A stretch of DNA of 64,000 nt from NCBI GenBank assembly GCA_905250125.1, contig CAJNOL010001053.1, positions 19,333-83,332 on the forward strand. Reading direction: 5' to 3'. Within the stretch, counting starts at the first letter, position 1. Every line of letters begins with the position of its first letter. The translations under genes and the position numbers were made by a program. Origin of the DNA: Rotaria sordida (taxonomy: Eukaryota; Rotifera; Eurotatoria; Philodinida; Philodinidae). The notes under the pieces were generated by a model. It did not search any database and was not told the origin of the DNA. It was given only the letters and a program-made list of their open reading frames with translations. Shown piece by piece: positions 63,927-64,000 of this stretch.

Positions 63927-64000
63927 TCTTCCAAGGTGTTTACATCTAATGAAGTTGCCCTTGGAAATGATAATTCGCTTTTGAGTTGAGCCTCTCTGCA

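Larger units (their letters stand above)
59005..64000. other. Gene-poor right end
   Basis: No gene supported on either strand. The spectraplakin 5' exon and promoter must lie here or beyond the window. Content: AT-rich DNA with an (AAT)n tract at about 59473-59492, palindromes at 60520-60910 and 61750-62230, a telomere-like hairpin at 62273-62348, AT-rich spacer, and a hairpin array at 63640-63926. Frames at 62709-62942, 63096-63507 and 63508-63984 have no family similarity, and the last ones only translate the array. Confidence 0.55.

Noticed and set aside
63607..63984. Open frames with 17-residue repeats (motif RFRTK.SVRNL) over the hairpin array
   Set aside because: Two overlapping plus-strand frames are open at once because the 51-bp period is divisible by three. 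There is no start context, family similarity or codon bias, so the translation is a by-product of the array.

Overview
The window looks like nuclear DNA of a small invertebrate. It is strongly AT-rich, and its genes have many short GT-AG introns (mostly 40-110 bp) with animal-type exon structure. All recognisable genes are metazoan: a K-Cl cotransporter, ERK, ZMAT2, UDP-GlcNAc pyrophosphorylase, a secreted CAP-domain protein and a giant spectraplakin. Short TGTGGG-type repeats near the right end recall the telomere repeat known from bdelloid rotifers. Together with codon use and intron size, this makes a bdelloid rotifer my best guess, but the organism is inferred, not proven.

Layout: 1-1413 (+) is the 3' end of a KCC-type cotransporter. 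5905-7297 (-) is an ERK1/2-type MAP kinase. 15240-16178 (-) is ZMAT2/Snu23, divergent from 16854-19444 (+), which is UAP1. 20836-22312 (-) is a secreted CAP/SCP protein with a cysteine-rich tail. From 24212 to 59004 (-) one gene fills more than half of the window. It is a spectraplakin (MACF1/dystonin/Shot/VAB-10 type) with two calponin-homology domains, a plakin-like helical region, a very large plectin-repeat cassette, a spectrin-repeat rod, a GAS2-related microtubule-binding domain and a basic/Ser-rich tail with a candidate EB1-binding SxIP motif. My exon reading gives about 44 exons and roughly 4,900 residues. A 100-N assembly gap (36189-36288) falls in one of its introns.

The non-coding DNA is rich in long imperfect palindromes (fold-back elements). 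I found about a dozen, most with arms of 75-300 bp. They sit in intergenic DNA and in several of the longest spectraplakin introns. One is nested: a hAT-like fold-back flanked by a 7-bp duplication lies inside an older fold-back, which in turn forms the apparent 3' end of the CAP gene. The right end (59005-64000) has no gene I can support. It carries two more palindromes, a telomere-like hairpin and a 51-bp-period array of small hairpins with compensatory arm changes.

The genes do not form an operon-like functional set; they look like ordinary animal housekeeping, signalling and cytoskeletal genes. The most interesting points are the fold-back and hairpin DNA, the apparent lack of EF-hands before the GAS2 domain, the large plectin-repeat cassette with a possible alternative stop, and the missing inhibitory threonines in the KCC tail.
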